64,000 bases of DNA from Salinimicrobium xinjiangense DSM 19287 (GTDB lineage Bacteria > Bacteroidota > Bacteroidia > Flavobacteriales > Flavobacteriaceae). The position numbers and the translations under genes are program-made. Every line of letters begins with the position of its first letter. Positions within the stretch are counted from its first letter, which is position 1. Positions 16,778-23,628 of the stretch are shown here, piece by piece. The stretch lies in assembly GCF_000423585.1 (NCBI RefSeq), contig NZ_KE384057.1, forward strand, positions 92,392 to 156,391, given 5' to 3'. The notes beneath the pieces were generated by a model. That model saw only the letters and a program-made list of their open reading frames with translations. It searched no databases and was not told where the DNA came from.

Positions 16778-18037
16778 ATGGCAGATTTATTTGATAAAAT
16801 ATACAGGGATAAAGGACCATTGGGAAAATGGTCTGAAGTGGCAGAGGGATATTTTGTTTTTCCAAAGCTGGAAGGCCCTATTTCTAATCGTATGAAATTC
16901 CGGGGACAGGATGTGATCACCTGGAGCATCAATGATTATCTGGGTCTTGCCAATCATCCTGAGGTGAGAAAAGTCGATGCCGAAGCTGCAGCACAGTGGG
17001 GATCTGCATATCCCATGGGAGCAAGAATGATGAGTGGACATACAGATCTTCATGAAAAATTACAGGAGGAACTGGCGTCTTTTGTTTCAAAAGAAGCTGC
17101 TTATCTTCTCAATTTTGGGTATCAGGGGATGGTTTCCACTATTGATGCTCTGGTATCGAAGAAAGATGTTATAGTATATGATGTAGATGCTCACGCCTGT
17201 ATTATTGACGGGGTTCGCCTGCACCTTGGGCAGCGTTTTACCTATAAGCACAATGATTTGGAGAGCCTCGAAAAAAATCTCCAACGTGCCGAGAAGATCG
17301 CAGAACAAACAGGAGGGGGAATTCTTGTTATTTCTGAAGGAGTTTTTGGTATGAGAGGAGAGCAGGGAAAACTGAAAGAAATAGTTGACCTTAAGGAAAA
17401 ATATAATTTCAGGTTTCTTGTAGATGACGCTCATGGCTTTGGTACACTTGGAGCTACAGGTGCCGGGGCAGGAGAGGAGCAGGGTGTACAGGATGGTATA
17501 GATGTTTATTTTGCAACTTTCGCGAAATCCCTTGCCAGTACAGGTGCTTTTATCGCTGCAGATAAAGAGATCATCGATTACCTGAAATATAACCTGCGTT
17601 CGCAGATGTTCGCCAAATCCCTTCAAATGCAACTCGTAATTGGTGCCCTTAAGCGTCTGGAAATGCTGAGAACAATGCCGGAGTTAAAAGAGAAGCTTTG
17701 GGAGAATGTGAATGCACTTCAGAATGGCCTGAAAGACAGCGGATTTGATATTGGTACTACAGAGAGTTGTGTGACCCCGGTGTACCTGCAGGGAAGCATA
17801 CCTGAAGCTATGGCTTTAGTGAATGATCTTAGGGAGAATTATGGGATTTTTTGTTCCATTGTAGTTTATCCTGTGATTCCTAAGGGCTTGATCCTGTTAA
17901 GACTTATTCCAACAGCAACACATACACTTGAAGATGTGGAAGAAACCCTTTCTGCTTTCTCTGATATTAGAGAAAGGCTTGAAAATGGAACTTACCGCCG
18001 ATTATCTGCCGGAGTTGCTGCAGCAATGGAGAAATGA
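16778..18037 (+). CDS. Alpha-oxoamine synthase, probable cysteate-C-fatty acyltransferase (CapB) or serine palmitoyltransferase
   Basis: A 419-residue PLP-dependent Claisen condensing enzyme of the KBL/BioF/SPT family, joining an amino acid to an acyl thioester with loss of CO2. The Schiff-base lysine is K250 in TFAKSLASTGAF; VDDAHGFGTLG carries the Asp and His that hold PLP. It is longer at the N-terminus than BioF (about 385), and no bio genes are nearby. The preceding gene is a cysteine-synthase-like enzyme, so the pair fits capnine sulfonolipid synthesis (cysteate + acyl thioester to dehydrocapnine), described for Capnocytophaga and Flavobacterium. Serine palmitoyltransferase for sphingolipids is the main alternative. 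It ends at a strong terminator. Confidence 0.75.
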   Translation: MADLFDKIYRDKGPLGKWSEVAEGYFVFPKLEGPISNRMKFRGQDVITWSINDYLGLANHPEVRKVDAEAAAQWGSAYPMGARMMSGHTDLHEKLQEELASFVSKEAAYLLNFGYQGMVSTIDALVSKKDVIVYDVDAHACIIDGVRLHLGQRFTYKHNDLESLEKNLQRAEKIAEQTGGGILVISEGVFGMRGEQGKLKEIVDLKEKYNFRFLVDDAHGFGTLGATGAGAGEEQGVQDGIDVYFATFAKSLASTGAFIAADKEIIDYLKYNLRSQMFAKSLQMQLVIGALKRLEMLRTMPELKEKLWENVNALQNGLKDSGFDIGTTESCVTPVYLQGSIPEAMALVNDLRENYGIFCSIVVYPVIPKGLILLRLIPTATHTLEDVEETLSAFSDIRERLENGTYRRLSAGVAAAMEK

Positions 18038-18061
18038 TGTTTCCAAAAATATAGAGATTCT

Positions 18062-18089
18062 AAAATCCCCTTTTTGAGGGGATTTTTTT
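18062..18089 (+). terminator. Intrinsic terminator after the alpha-oxoamine synthase gene
   Basis: A 9-bp stem AAAATCCCC/GGGGATTTT with a 7-base loop is followed by a T-run to 18089. Confidence 0.88.
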
Positions 18090-18195
18090 GTGCTCTTACT
18101 TTCCGTAGAAAAGAACTTTACAAAATGTTTAATAGAAATTAAAATTCAGATGATTATTTTATTGGAAAAGAAGTTTAATCTAAAATTAAATAGGT

Positions 18196-18804
18196 ATGGA
18201 AAATTTGAAAGTAGCTGTAATATATTACAGTTCAACCGGAACGAATTATCAACTTGCGAAGTGGGCCGAGGCTGCTGCGAAGGAACATGGGGCTGAAGTG
18301 CGACTGAGGAAAGTAAAAGAACTGGCACCCGATGAAGCTATTGCAGCAAATGAGGACTGGAAGAAACATATTGAAAATACAAAGGATGTTCAGGAAGCAA
18401 GTATGGATGATCTTGAATGGGCCGATTCTTTTATATTTAGTGCTCCAACCAGATATGGAAACCTGCCATCACAGTTCAAACAATTTTTAGATACCACGGG
18501 CGGACTCTGGTTTAGCGGGAAATTAGCAAACAAAGTGGTAAGTGGTATGACCAGTGCGAGTAATGTGCATGGAGGACAGGAGTCGACTTTGCTGTCTCTC
18601 TATAAAACAATGTTTCATTGGGGAGCTATAGTAGCGGCGCCGGGATATACAGATGAAGCCATCTTTAATGCAGGAGGAAATCCATATGGAGTTAGTGTTA
18701 CTGCGGGAAAAGATGAGTTAGGCGAAAAAGTTCAAAAAGCAGTAGCTCACCAGGTGAAAAGAACCCTGGGACTTGCAGAATGGGTAAAAAAAGGCAGCGA
18801 ATAA
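18196..18804 (+). CDS. wrbA: WrbA-type NAD(P)H:quinone oxidoreductase (flavodoxin fold)
   Basis: A 202-residue FMN flavoprotein that reduces quinones by two electrons, protecting against redox stress. The FMN phosphate loop is YYSSTGTNYQLA at the N-terminus. PTRYGNLPSQFKQFLDTTGGLW is the strongly conserved WrbA signature, and MTSASNVHGGQESTLLSLY follows. Length matches WrbA (198-204). It lies directly before a MarR regulator on the same strand, but that gene has its own promoter. Confidence 0.92.
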   Translation: MENLKVAVIYYSSTGTNYQLAKWAEAAAKEHGAEVRLRKVKELAPDEAIAANEDWKKHIENTKDVQEASMDDLEWADSFIFSAPTRYGNLPSQFKQFLDTTGGLWFSGKLANKVVSGMTSASNVHGGQESTLLSLYKTMFHWGAIVAAPGYTDEAIFNAGGNPYGVSVTAGKDELGEKVQKAVAHQVKRTLGLAEWVKKGSE

Positions 18805-18822
18805 AATTTTAAGTCAATAACC

Positions 18823-18853
18823 TTTGGTAATTGAAAAATCTCTCTTATATTTG
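18823..18853 (+). promoter_or_regulatory. Promoter of the MarR gene
   Basis: TTTG at 18823-18826, a 19-base spacer, then TATATTTG at 18846-18853: a full match to the Bacteroidota consensus. The -7 element overlaps the palindromic operator at 18849-18864. Confidence 0.8.
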
Positions 18854-18864
18854 TACATACAAAT
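18849..18864 (+). promoter_or_regulatory. MarR operator 1 (autoregulatory)
   Basis: A perfect palindrome, ATTTGTA-CA-TACAAAT, overlaps the -7 element of the marR promoter. A near-identical copy (15 of 16 bases in the opposite orientation) lies before yceI at 19343-19358. The position is ideal for repression by occlusion. Confidence 0.8.
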
Positions 18865-18870
18865 GTTGTA

Positions 18871-19323
18871 GTGGAAAACGTGAAAGTTAAACAGGAAGAT
18901 AATATCAAAGTAGTCAACAGGGCAGCAGTAATTGACCTTATTCTCACCGGGAATTGGGTACAGGATAAGTTAGCAGAAGCTCTGAAGCCTTACAGTATGT
19001 CTGTTGCACAGTTTAATGTTCTGCGGATCCTGAGAGGACAAAAAGGAAAGCCGGCTTCGCTTGCCTGTGTTAATGAAAAGATGATCCATAAAATGAGTAA
19101 CACTACCAGGCTCATTGATAAACTCCTGGATAAAAAATTGGTTGAAAGGATCATCTGTCCTGAGAACAGAAGAAAGATAGAATTAACGATAACCCACCAG
19201 GGCCTGGAATTACTTAAGGATCTGGATAAAGTTATAGAGGAGGCCGAAGCCAGAGCCATGGAAAATTTGGATAAGGAGGAGATCACCCGGCTGAAAGAGC
19301 TCCTTGAGAAAATAAAAGATTGA
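18871..19323 (+). CDS. MarR-family transcriptional regulator
   Basis: A 150-residue winged-helix repressor. The start is taken as GTG 18871; the upstream ATG at 18863 hits a stop after two codons. The wHTH core runs from about 40 to 105 (MSVAQFNVLRILRG, NEKMIHKMSNTTRLIDKLLDKKLVERI, the wing around PENRRKIELTITHQG), with C-terminal helices for dimerisation. There are three cysteines, at about positions 66, 96 and none in the DNA wing, so redox sensing is open. It is followed by yceI, and both promoters carry the same palindrome, so it very probably represses itself and yceI. Confidence 0.88.
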   Translation: MENVKVKQEDNIKVVNRAAVIDLILTGNWVQDKLAEALKPYSMSVAQFNVLRILRGQKGKPASLACVNEKMIHKMSNTTRLIDKLLDKKLVERIICPENRRKIELTITHQGLELLKDLDKVIEEAEARAMENLDKEEITRLKELLEKIKD

Positions 19324-19342
19324 TATATTTTTTTACCTAAAC

Positions 19343-19358
19343 ACTTGTATGTACAAAT
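19343..19358 (+). promoter_or_regulatory. MarR operator 2 (yceI)
   Basis: ACTTGTATGTACAAAT matches the reverse complement of operator 1 (ATTTGTATGTACAAAT) at 15 of 16 positions. It lies 39-54 bases before the yceI ATG, in the expected promoter zone. Confidence 0.75.
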
Positions 19359-19396
19359 AATGTGATAACAACTATGAATAATTTAAATCAAACAAA

Positions 19397-19972
19397 ATGA
19401 AGAAAAAAGCAATTTTTACAGCAGCAGCTCCGGTATTGGTATTTACCACAGTAGCATTCACCACAATCAAGAAAAACGTTGATGTGGAGGCCAGTACCGT
19501 TGAATGGACAGGAAAAAAGATCACCGGAAGTTCTCATCATGGAACCATTGACCTAAAGCAGGCTTACCTGAATCTTACTGAAGATGGTAAACTTACCGGA
19601 GGAGAATTTGTAATAGACATGAATACCATTGAAGTTACAGATCTAACAGGTGACAATAAAGAAAAGCTTGAAGGACACCTTAATTCCGACGACTTTTTTG
19701 GAGTCAGTAATCATGATACCTCCAGGATGGTAATTACCAAAGCAGTTCCAAAAACCGGAAATACTTATACCGTAAATGGGGATCTTACCATTAAAGGTAA
19801 AACTGAGCCGGTTACTTTTGACATGGTCGTGAATGAAAACACTGCTACAGCCAAGGTCGCTATTGACAGGACAAAATTTGGAATAAGATATGGTTCCGGT
19901 AGTTTCTTTGACAATTTAGGAGATAACACCATAAACAATAACTTTACTCTTGATGTTAACTTGAAGTTCTAA
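19397..19972 (+). CDS. yceI: YceI-family periplasmic lipocalin-like protein
   Basis: A 191-residue exported protein of the YceI family, beta-barrels that bind isoprenoid-type lipids or quinones. The N-terminus (MKKKAIFTAAAPVLVFTTVAFTT) is a signal peptide. Family signatures follow: STVEWTGKKITGSSHHGTID, GGEFVIDMNTIEVTD, LKFDDFF-type HLNSDDFFGV, and the C-terminal DRTKFGIRYGSGSFFDNLGDNTI. It is preceded by a palindrome also found before the adjacent marR, so expression is probably induced when the MarR ligand is present. It ends at a strong terminator. Confidence 0.92.
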   Translation: MKKKAIFTAAAPVLVFTTVAFTTIKKNVDVEASTVEWTGKKITGSSHHGTIDLKQAYLNLTEDGKLTGGEFVIDMNTIEVTDLTGDNKEKLEGHLNSDDFFGVSNHDTSRMVITKAVPKTGNTYTVNGDLTIKGKTEPVTFDMVVNENTATAKVAIDRTKFGIRYGSGSFFDNLGDNTINNNFTLDVNLKF

Positions 19973-19988
19973 TGAACTTCGGAATTTT

Positions 19989-20018
19989 AAAAAGGCTGCC
20001 CCCGAGGCAGCCTTTTTT
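19989..20018. terminator. Bidirectional terminator between yceI and the DUF3037 gene
   Basis: A 12-bp stem AAAAAGGCTGCC/GGCAGCCTTTTT with loop cccga, with A and T runs on either side. It overlaps the stop codon of the convergent DUF3037 gene. Confidence 0.88.
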
Positions 20019-20400
20019 ATAATACCAATTCTGCAAAGAGTCGGTTAAGTGTTTGATCCAAATCATCACTAAAGCCGGGATGAGGTCTGGAAGTTTGTAT
20101 GACAGAACTTCTAACGGCTGTTAGCCATCTAAACCGGGAGGGGACATCCATTTGAGCAATAGGACCACCGTCTTTTGCCGCATGGCAGATCTTCTGAAAA
20201 GATTGCAGGTTCTTTTCCAGTTGTTCCAAATCAAGCCCGTTAGAAAAAATTTGTAGTTTTTGAGAATCCAGTTTGTACTTTACCTGCAGATAATTCTCTT
20301 TCTTGCAAAACACTACTACTCCCACATTGAGAAATTCTTCCCGGTCAATTCGCGGTACCACCCTTATAACCGAATATTCATATAAGTGCTTTTCTTGCAT
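20017..20400 (-). CDS. DUF3037 family protein
   Basis: A 127-residue protein starting MQEKHLYEYSVIRVVPRIDREEFLNVGVVVFC, the typical DUF3037 opening (YSVIRVVPRxxREEFxNVGV). DUF3037 proteins are commonly encoded next to HipA-like kinases, as here; the gene overlaps the upstream HipA-like gene by 23 bases in another frame. Function is unknown. Membership is recognised from the opening motif and the neighbour. Confidence 0.8.
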   Translation of the reverse strand: MQEKHLYEYSVIRVVPRIDREEFLNVGVVVFCKKENYLQVKYKLDSQKLQIFSNGLDLEQLEKNLQSFQKICHAAKDGGPIAQMDVPSRFRWLTAVRSSVIQTSRPHPGFSDDLDQTLNRLFAELVL

Positions 20401-21172
20401 TTTGTGCTTCTTTTAAAAATATACCGGAATTTTCGAGCCGTATGTTTAAAAATTTAAAATATGCGTTTCTAATCTCCTCAGGAGTTTCTTCTGTTTCGGG
20501 CCACTGCAGCCATTCTTCGGGTAATCCATCTAGAATTTCCCTCAGCTTTTCGGGAGTGAGTAACTTCTTTAGAAATTCATCTGCTTCTCCAAGTTTATCG
20601 GCCTGTGGTAGTAATACATGATCCTTGATTAAACTAAAAGGACTTTGAGCATACTTTTCCAGATTCGTCCAGGAATGGTGAAAATAAAATGAAGCTCCGT
20701 GGTCAATAAGCCATAGTTCTTTGTGCCACATTAGCATATTGGTATTTCTAAAGCTGCGATCCACATTTGTAATATAAGCGTCGAGCCATACGACTTTTGA
20801 AGCAGTGTCGGGATCTACAACAGTGACCGCAGGATCAAAGTTTATGGCTCCCGAGAGGAAGTGAAGAGCGAGATTTAAACCCTTGCTACCCTGCAAAAGA
20901 TCCTGTATTTCTTCGTCTCCTTCGGTTTTTCCAAAGGCCTCGTCCAGATAGGCAAAAACCAGTTCCGGAACCTTGAGGCCCAGAGCACGGGCAATTTCTC
21001 CACCAAGGTATTCAGCAATAAGAGCTTTCACTCCATGACCGGCACCTTTGAACTTGAGAACATATTTAAAGTCATCATCGGCCTCTGCCAAAGCAGGAAG
21101 GGAACCTCCTTCTCTCAGGGGAGCAATGTAACGACATACAGTAACAGTTCTAATGTCTTCAATATATCCCAT
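20378..21172 (-). CDS. HipA-like kinase fold protein
   Basis: A 264-residue protein related to the HipA Ser/Thr kinase fold but shorter than HipA (about 440) and without a HipB antitoxin nearby. Visible elements are YVLKFKGAGHGVKALIAEYLGGEIARALGL (nucleotide-binding N-lobe with its lysine), LDAYITNVDRSFRNTNML (catalytic-loop-like Asp with Asn) and LWLIDHGASFYFHH (metal-binding DxG-like Asp). Enzymatic residues therefore look intact. It is probably co-expressed with the overlapping DUF3037 gene. Whether it is a toxin is unknown; the lack of a HipB-like DNA-binding partner argues against a classical HipBA system. Confidence 0.8.
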   Translation of the reverse strand: MGYIEDIRTVTVCRYIAPLREGGSLPALAEADDDFKYVLKFKGAGHGVKALIAEYLGGEIARALGLKVPELVFAYLDEAFGKTEGDEEIQDLLQGSKGLNLALHFLSGAINFDPAVTVVDPDTASKVVWLDAYITNVDRSFRNTNMLMWHKELWLIDHGASFYFHHSWTNLEKYAQSPFSLIKDHVLLPQADKLGEADEFLKKLLTPEKLREILDGLPEEWLQWPETEETPEEIRNAYFKFLNIRLENSGIFLKEAQNARKALI

Positions 21173-21251
21173 ATGTGGGTAGTGAATTTTTCAGAACAAA
21201 TTTACTATTGTTTTCGAGTGTGGCTAAGAATAACTTAAATAATGCATATTC

Positions 21252-21869
21252 TTAGATTTTTTGTGCCCGAAGGGGAAATTCATAGGGAAATGCGAATTGA
21301 TCATGAGAAGCTCCCTCTAACCAGGCCCTACGGTCTTTGGCATTTAGAATTACCGGCATTCTTTGTTTGTTGTTATGGATTTCACTCATTAATTCATTTG
21401 CCTGGGTGGTTATGATACTGTATGAATGCTTTTTTTCTCCGCTTTCAGGATGCTGCCAGTGGGAGTAAATTCCCGCAAAGGCAAAAATTTCTTCTTCTGC
21501 AGAAGTGATCAGGTATTTTTGCTTTTTTCTGCCTTTTTCATCCAGCCATTGCCATTCGTAATAGCCATTGGCAATAACGAGACACCGGTTTTCTATAGCA
21601 TTTCGAAAAGCCGGTTTCTCAGCAAGACTTTCTATGCGGGCATTGAGGGTAGATTTTTTCAGGTTTTCATTTTTTGCCCAAAACGGTATAAGTCCCCAGT
21701 TAAACAAGAGAATTTCTCCCGGTGCATAATCTGTCACTACCGGATTTGAAGAAAAATCGAAGCCATTGATCTCCTCCCGGGGCTCGTATAATTCCGGTTC
21801 AGAGAATTGAGCATCAAAAACTTTTTCTATTTCCCGGATCTTAGAATTTAGTTTGGTTCTAAAACACAT
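21252..21869 (-). CDS. yedK: SRAP (SOS response-associated peptidase), YedK/HMCES family
   Basis: A 205-residue SRAP protein. These proteins crosslink through Cys2 to abasic sites in single-stranded DNA, shielding them from error-prone repair. C2 is present (MCFRTKL, the initiator Met being removed). NARIESLAEKPAF carries the conserved Asn, NGYYEW the Trp-containing loop, and IHNKQRMPVIL the catalytic His. Length fits (200-230). Monocistronic; no LexA-like box was recognised. Confidence 0.92.
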   Translation of the reverse strand: MCFRTKLNSKIREIEKVFDAQFSEPELYEPREEINGFDFSSNPVVTDYAPGEILLFNWGLIPFWAKNENLKKSTLNARIESLAEKPAFRNAIENRCLVIANGYYEWQWLDEKGRKKQKYLITSAEEEIFAFAGIYSHWQHPESGEKKHSYSIITTQANELMSEIHNNKQRMPVILNAKDRRAWLEGASHDQFAFPYEFPLRAQKI

Positions 21870-22213
21870 AATAAAACAATGATTAAAAATATGCTATTTG
21901 TCAGTAAGGATCCTGAACTGAAAAATTACGCCTTCTGAACTTGCTTCAGAATCTCCTTATAATGCAAATCAAGATCAAATGCAGACCCTGAATCATACCG
22001 GTAGCTATCGGAACAGGGTGACGAAAGGATCTTATGACAGGAAACGGAAAAAAATATTAACTTGATTCTGCAAAAAAAAAGATACACCAAAATTGTCATT
22101 TTTGAATAACAGGCGGAAATGAAAATATGAGTTGATAAAATATTGGAAGTTAGAAGCCTGCAGTTTTCAAGTGCAGGCTTCAAAGAAATCCCCATGTGTG
22201 CTATATGGAGGAT
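21870..22213. other. 344-base intergenic region without a supported gene
   Basis: No convincing coding frame: an 89-codon minus-strand frame at 21926-22195 is cysteine/serine-rich with no coding character. A perfect 10-bp hairpin GAAGCCTGCA/TGCAGGCTTC with a 9-base loop sits at 22153-22181, just beyond the stop of the 22214-22666 gene, but lacks a T-run. The region marks the left edge of the stress island. Confidence 0.6.
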
Positions 22214-22666
22214 TTAACTTCCTTTGGGAAGCAGTCTTTTCTGCTTTTGTTGTTTCATGGCTTTGGTTACAGCTTCAAAAATATCTTTCTTTAGTCGTTT
22301 GTACTGTCTTGAAAAATGCACTACATCGTTCAAAATATTTTTATGTTCCTGCCTGTAAACTTTTCCTTCTTTAGGTTCATCTATATCCTCTACCAGGCGC
22401 TGAAGCCTGTTAATATGATCATTTACCCGGGATATCAGTTCGCTTAGATCTTTTCGGGAGAGTTCCAGTTGTTGTATCAGTTCTTTCACTAAAGAGAACA
22501 GTTGCGACTCAATGATCGGCATGGTATATTCCTTAAGCATATCTTCAAAAAACCGGTGTTCGTCTCTTATAAAGTTAAGTTCAGATTTCCACTGCAGTGA
22601 TGAGAAATGCATTTCATCTGGTGTTTTCCATTCAATATACCTGTAATGGTGGGCTTTGTTTTCCAT
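22214..22666 (-). CDS. Small helical protein, paralogue of the next gene upstream
   Basis: A 150-residue soluble, mostly helical protein of unknown function. It shares a recognisable frame with the 143-residue neighbour: WK(S/N)xLxFIxxE(H/I)xFF near the start, a central coiled region, V(N/H)(D/N)H and a late (Y/F)xx(E/D)H. The two look like a tandem duplication. The genes are 22 bases apart on the same strand and share one upstream activator-type palindrome. The C-terminus is strongly basic (KAMKQQKQKRLLPKGS). Confidence 0.7.
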   Translation of the reverse strand: MENKAHHYRYIEWKTPDEMHFSSLQWKSELNFIRDEHRFFEDMLKEYTMPIIESQLFSLVKELIQQLELSRKDLSELISRVNDHINRLQRLVEDIDEPKEGKVYRQEHKNILNDVVHFSRQYKRLKKDIFEAVTKAMKQQKQKRLLPKGS

Positions 22667-22688
22667 AGCACAGTAAATTAGTAATTGA

Positions 22689-23120
22689 TTAATTTTCTTT
22701 ACTTGTTTTTCTAAGATTATTCCCTGTATAGGCCATCATCTCCAATTTAAACTTCTCAAATTTCTCATTGAACATCTTAATTCTTTGTCCGAGTTTAATA
22801 TGTTCATCGTGATAAAAAACTTCGCAGCTTATATCCTCACATTCGCGTATTCCTTCAATGTCGTATCTATGATTGTGCACTTCCCTAACCAGTTCAATAT
22901 TAGTTTTTTTGTACTCCTGCAGGTCATTGTAGAAAATCTGAAGTTTTTCATACAGGTTGAGCACATTCTTGCGGAAAATATCTGCTGTCAGAAATATGGT
23001 AAAGAAAAATATTTCTTCAGAAATAAAAGACAGGCTGTTTTTCCAACTGCTATTTTCCTTTAACAGCCTGTCGATATCCTTTTCATTAGCTGAAAAACTT
23101 TTGGAAGTATTTCGGTTCAT
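22689..23120 (-). CDS. Small helical protein of the stress island
   Basis: A 143-residue soluble helical protein that I do not recognise. It contains WKNSLSFISEEIFFFTIFL, EVHNHRYDIEGI and VFYHDEHIKLGQ; the His-rich turns are shared with the paralogue downstream and could bind a metal or heme, which is speculation. It is the first gene of a two-gene unit led by site CTGACATTTGTCAT, the same palindrome as before usp and hsp20, which places it in the putative island regulon. Confidence 0.7.
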   Translation of the reverse strand: MNRNTSKSFSANEKDIDRLLKENSSWKNSLSFISEEIFFFTIFLTADIFRKNVLNLYEKLQIFYNDLQEYKKTNIELVREVHNHRYDIEGIRECEDISCEVFYHDEHIKLGQRIKMFNEKFEKFKLEMMAYTGNNLRKTSKEN

Positions 23121-23140
23121 AATTTCCTGTATTTAAGATA

Positions 23141-23183
23141 TTAAGGTAAAGAATATTTCCTTTTTATTCATGACAAATGTCAG
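23141..23183 (-). promoter_or_regulatory. Island regulon site A and -7 element (22689 gene)
   Basis: Read toward the gene, the palindrome is CTGACATTTGTCAT (23183-23170). TACCTTAA (23148-23141) starts 29 bases from its centre. It fits the NTGA-N6-TCAN pattern of CRP/FNR-family sites at a class II position. Confidence 0.75.
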
Positions 23184-23274
23184 ATTAAAACGTTTCTGTT
23201 CACTTAAAATCAAAAAGAATTAAGAGTTTTTAGGTTATATTAAAAATTAACTGAAAATAATTTTTTATCATGTG

Positions 23275-23302
23275 TTGAGAATCAAAAAATGATATACATT
23301 TG
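23275..23302 (+). promoter_or_regulatory. Promoter of the acidic lipoprotein gene
   Basis: TTG at 23275-23277, a 17-base spacer, then TACATTTG at 23295-23302. A half-site TATCAT (23266-23271) lies upstream at nearly the island spacing, but the left half is missing. Confidence 0.65.
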
Positions 23303-23332
23303 ATCCCTCAAACAATTAATAATTCATTTAAA

Positions 23333-23557
23333 ATGAAAAAATCTTTTTTGACTTTTGCTGCAATCGCATTAGTATTTAGTTTTACTTCCTGTAAAGAAAC
23401 TACTACTGAAACCACTGAAGAAAGTGCAGTAGAAGTTATCGAGACTCCAGAGACTTCAATTGAAGCTGAGGAAGTTGAGGTTGAAGAAATTGCTGATACT
23501 ACAAGCACCGGTGGTACTGTAGTAGAAGACATTATCGATACTACTTCTGTAGAATAA
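23333..23557 (+). CDS. Small acidic lipoprotein
   Basis: A 74-residue protein from the ATG at 23333; the frame to 23300 precedes the predicted transcription start and is not used. It has a lipoprotein signal with the lipobox FTSC (C20), then a mature region that is almost all Thr, Glu, Val, Ile and Asp (EVEVEEIADTTSTGG). Such low-complexity acidic lipoproteins are common in Flavobacteriaceae; function unknown. It has a good promoter and terminator, so it is a real and probably well expressed gene. Confidence 0.8.
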   Translation: MKKSFLTFAAIALVFSFTSCKETTTETTEESAVEVIETPETSIEAEEVEVEEIADTTSTGGTVVEDIIDTTSVE

Positions 23558-23600
23558 TTTATTGTTCTTAAGAAACGGCATCTCCGGATGCGGAAAGAGG

Positions 23601-23628
23601 ATCCGTGGCTTAGGCCACGGATTTTTTT
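23601..23628 (+). terminator. Intrinsic terminator of the lipoprotein gene
   Basis: A 9-bp GC-rich stem ATCCGTGGC/GCCACGGAT with loop ttag is followed by seven T. It abuts the stop of the convergent beta-CASP gene. Confidence 0.88.

Noticed and set aside
21891..21904. ATGCTATTTGTCAG before the SRAP gene as another island site
   Set aside because: The left half lacks TGA and the -7 position at the regulon spacing would fall inside the start codon.
22153..22181. Hairpin as an intrinsic terminator of the 22214 gene
   Set aside because: A good 10-bp stem is present but no T-run follows on the minus strand; kept only as a hairpin in the intergenic description.
21926..22195. 89-codon minus-strand frame as a gene
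   Set aside because: Composition is unlike the neighbouring proteins, there is no promoter, and a hairpin lies within it.
23258..23271. TAATTTTTTATCAT upstream of the acidic lipoprotein as a regulon site
   Set aside because: Only the promoter-proximal half is present; spacing to TACATTTG is 31 and the promoter already has a TTG at the -33 position.
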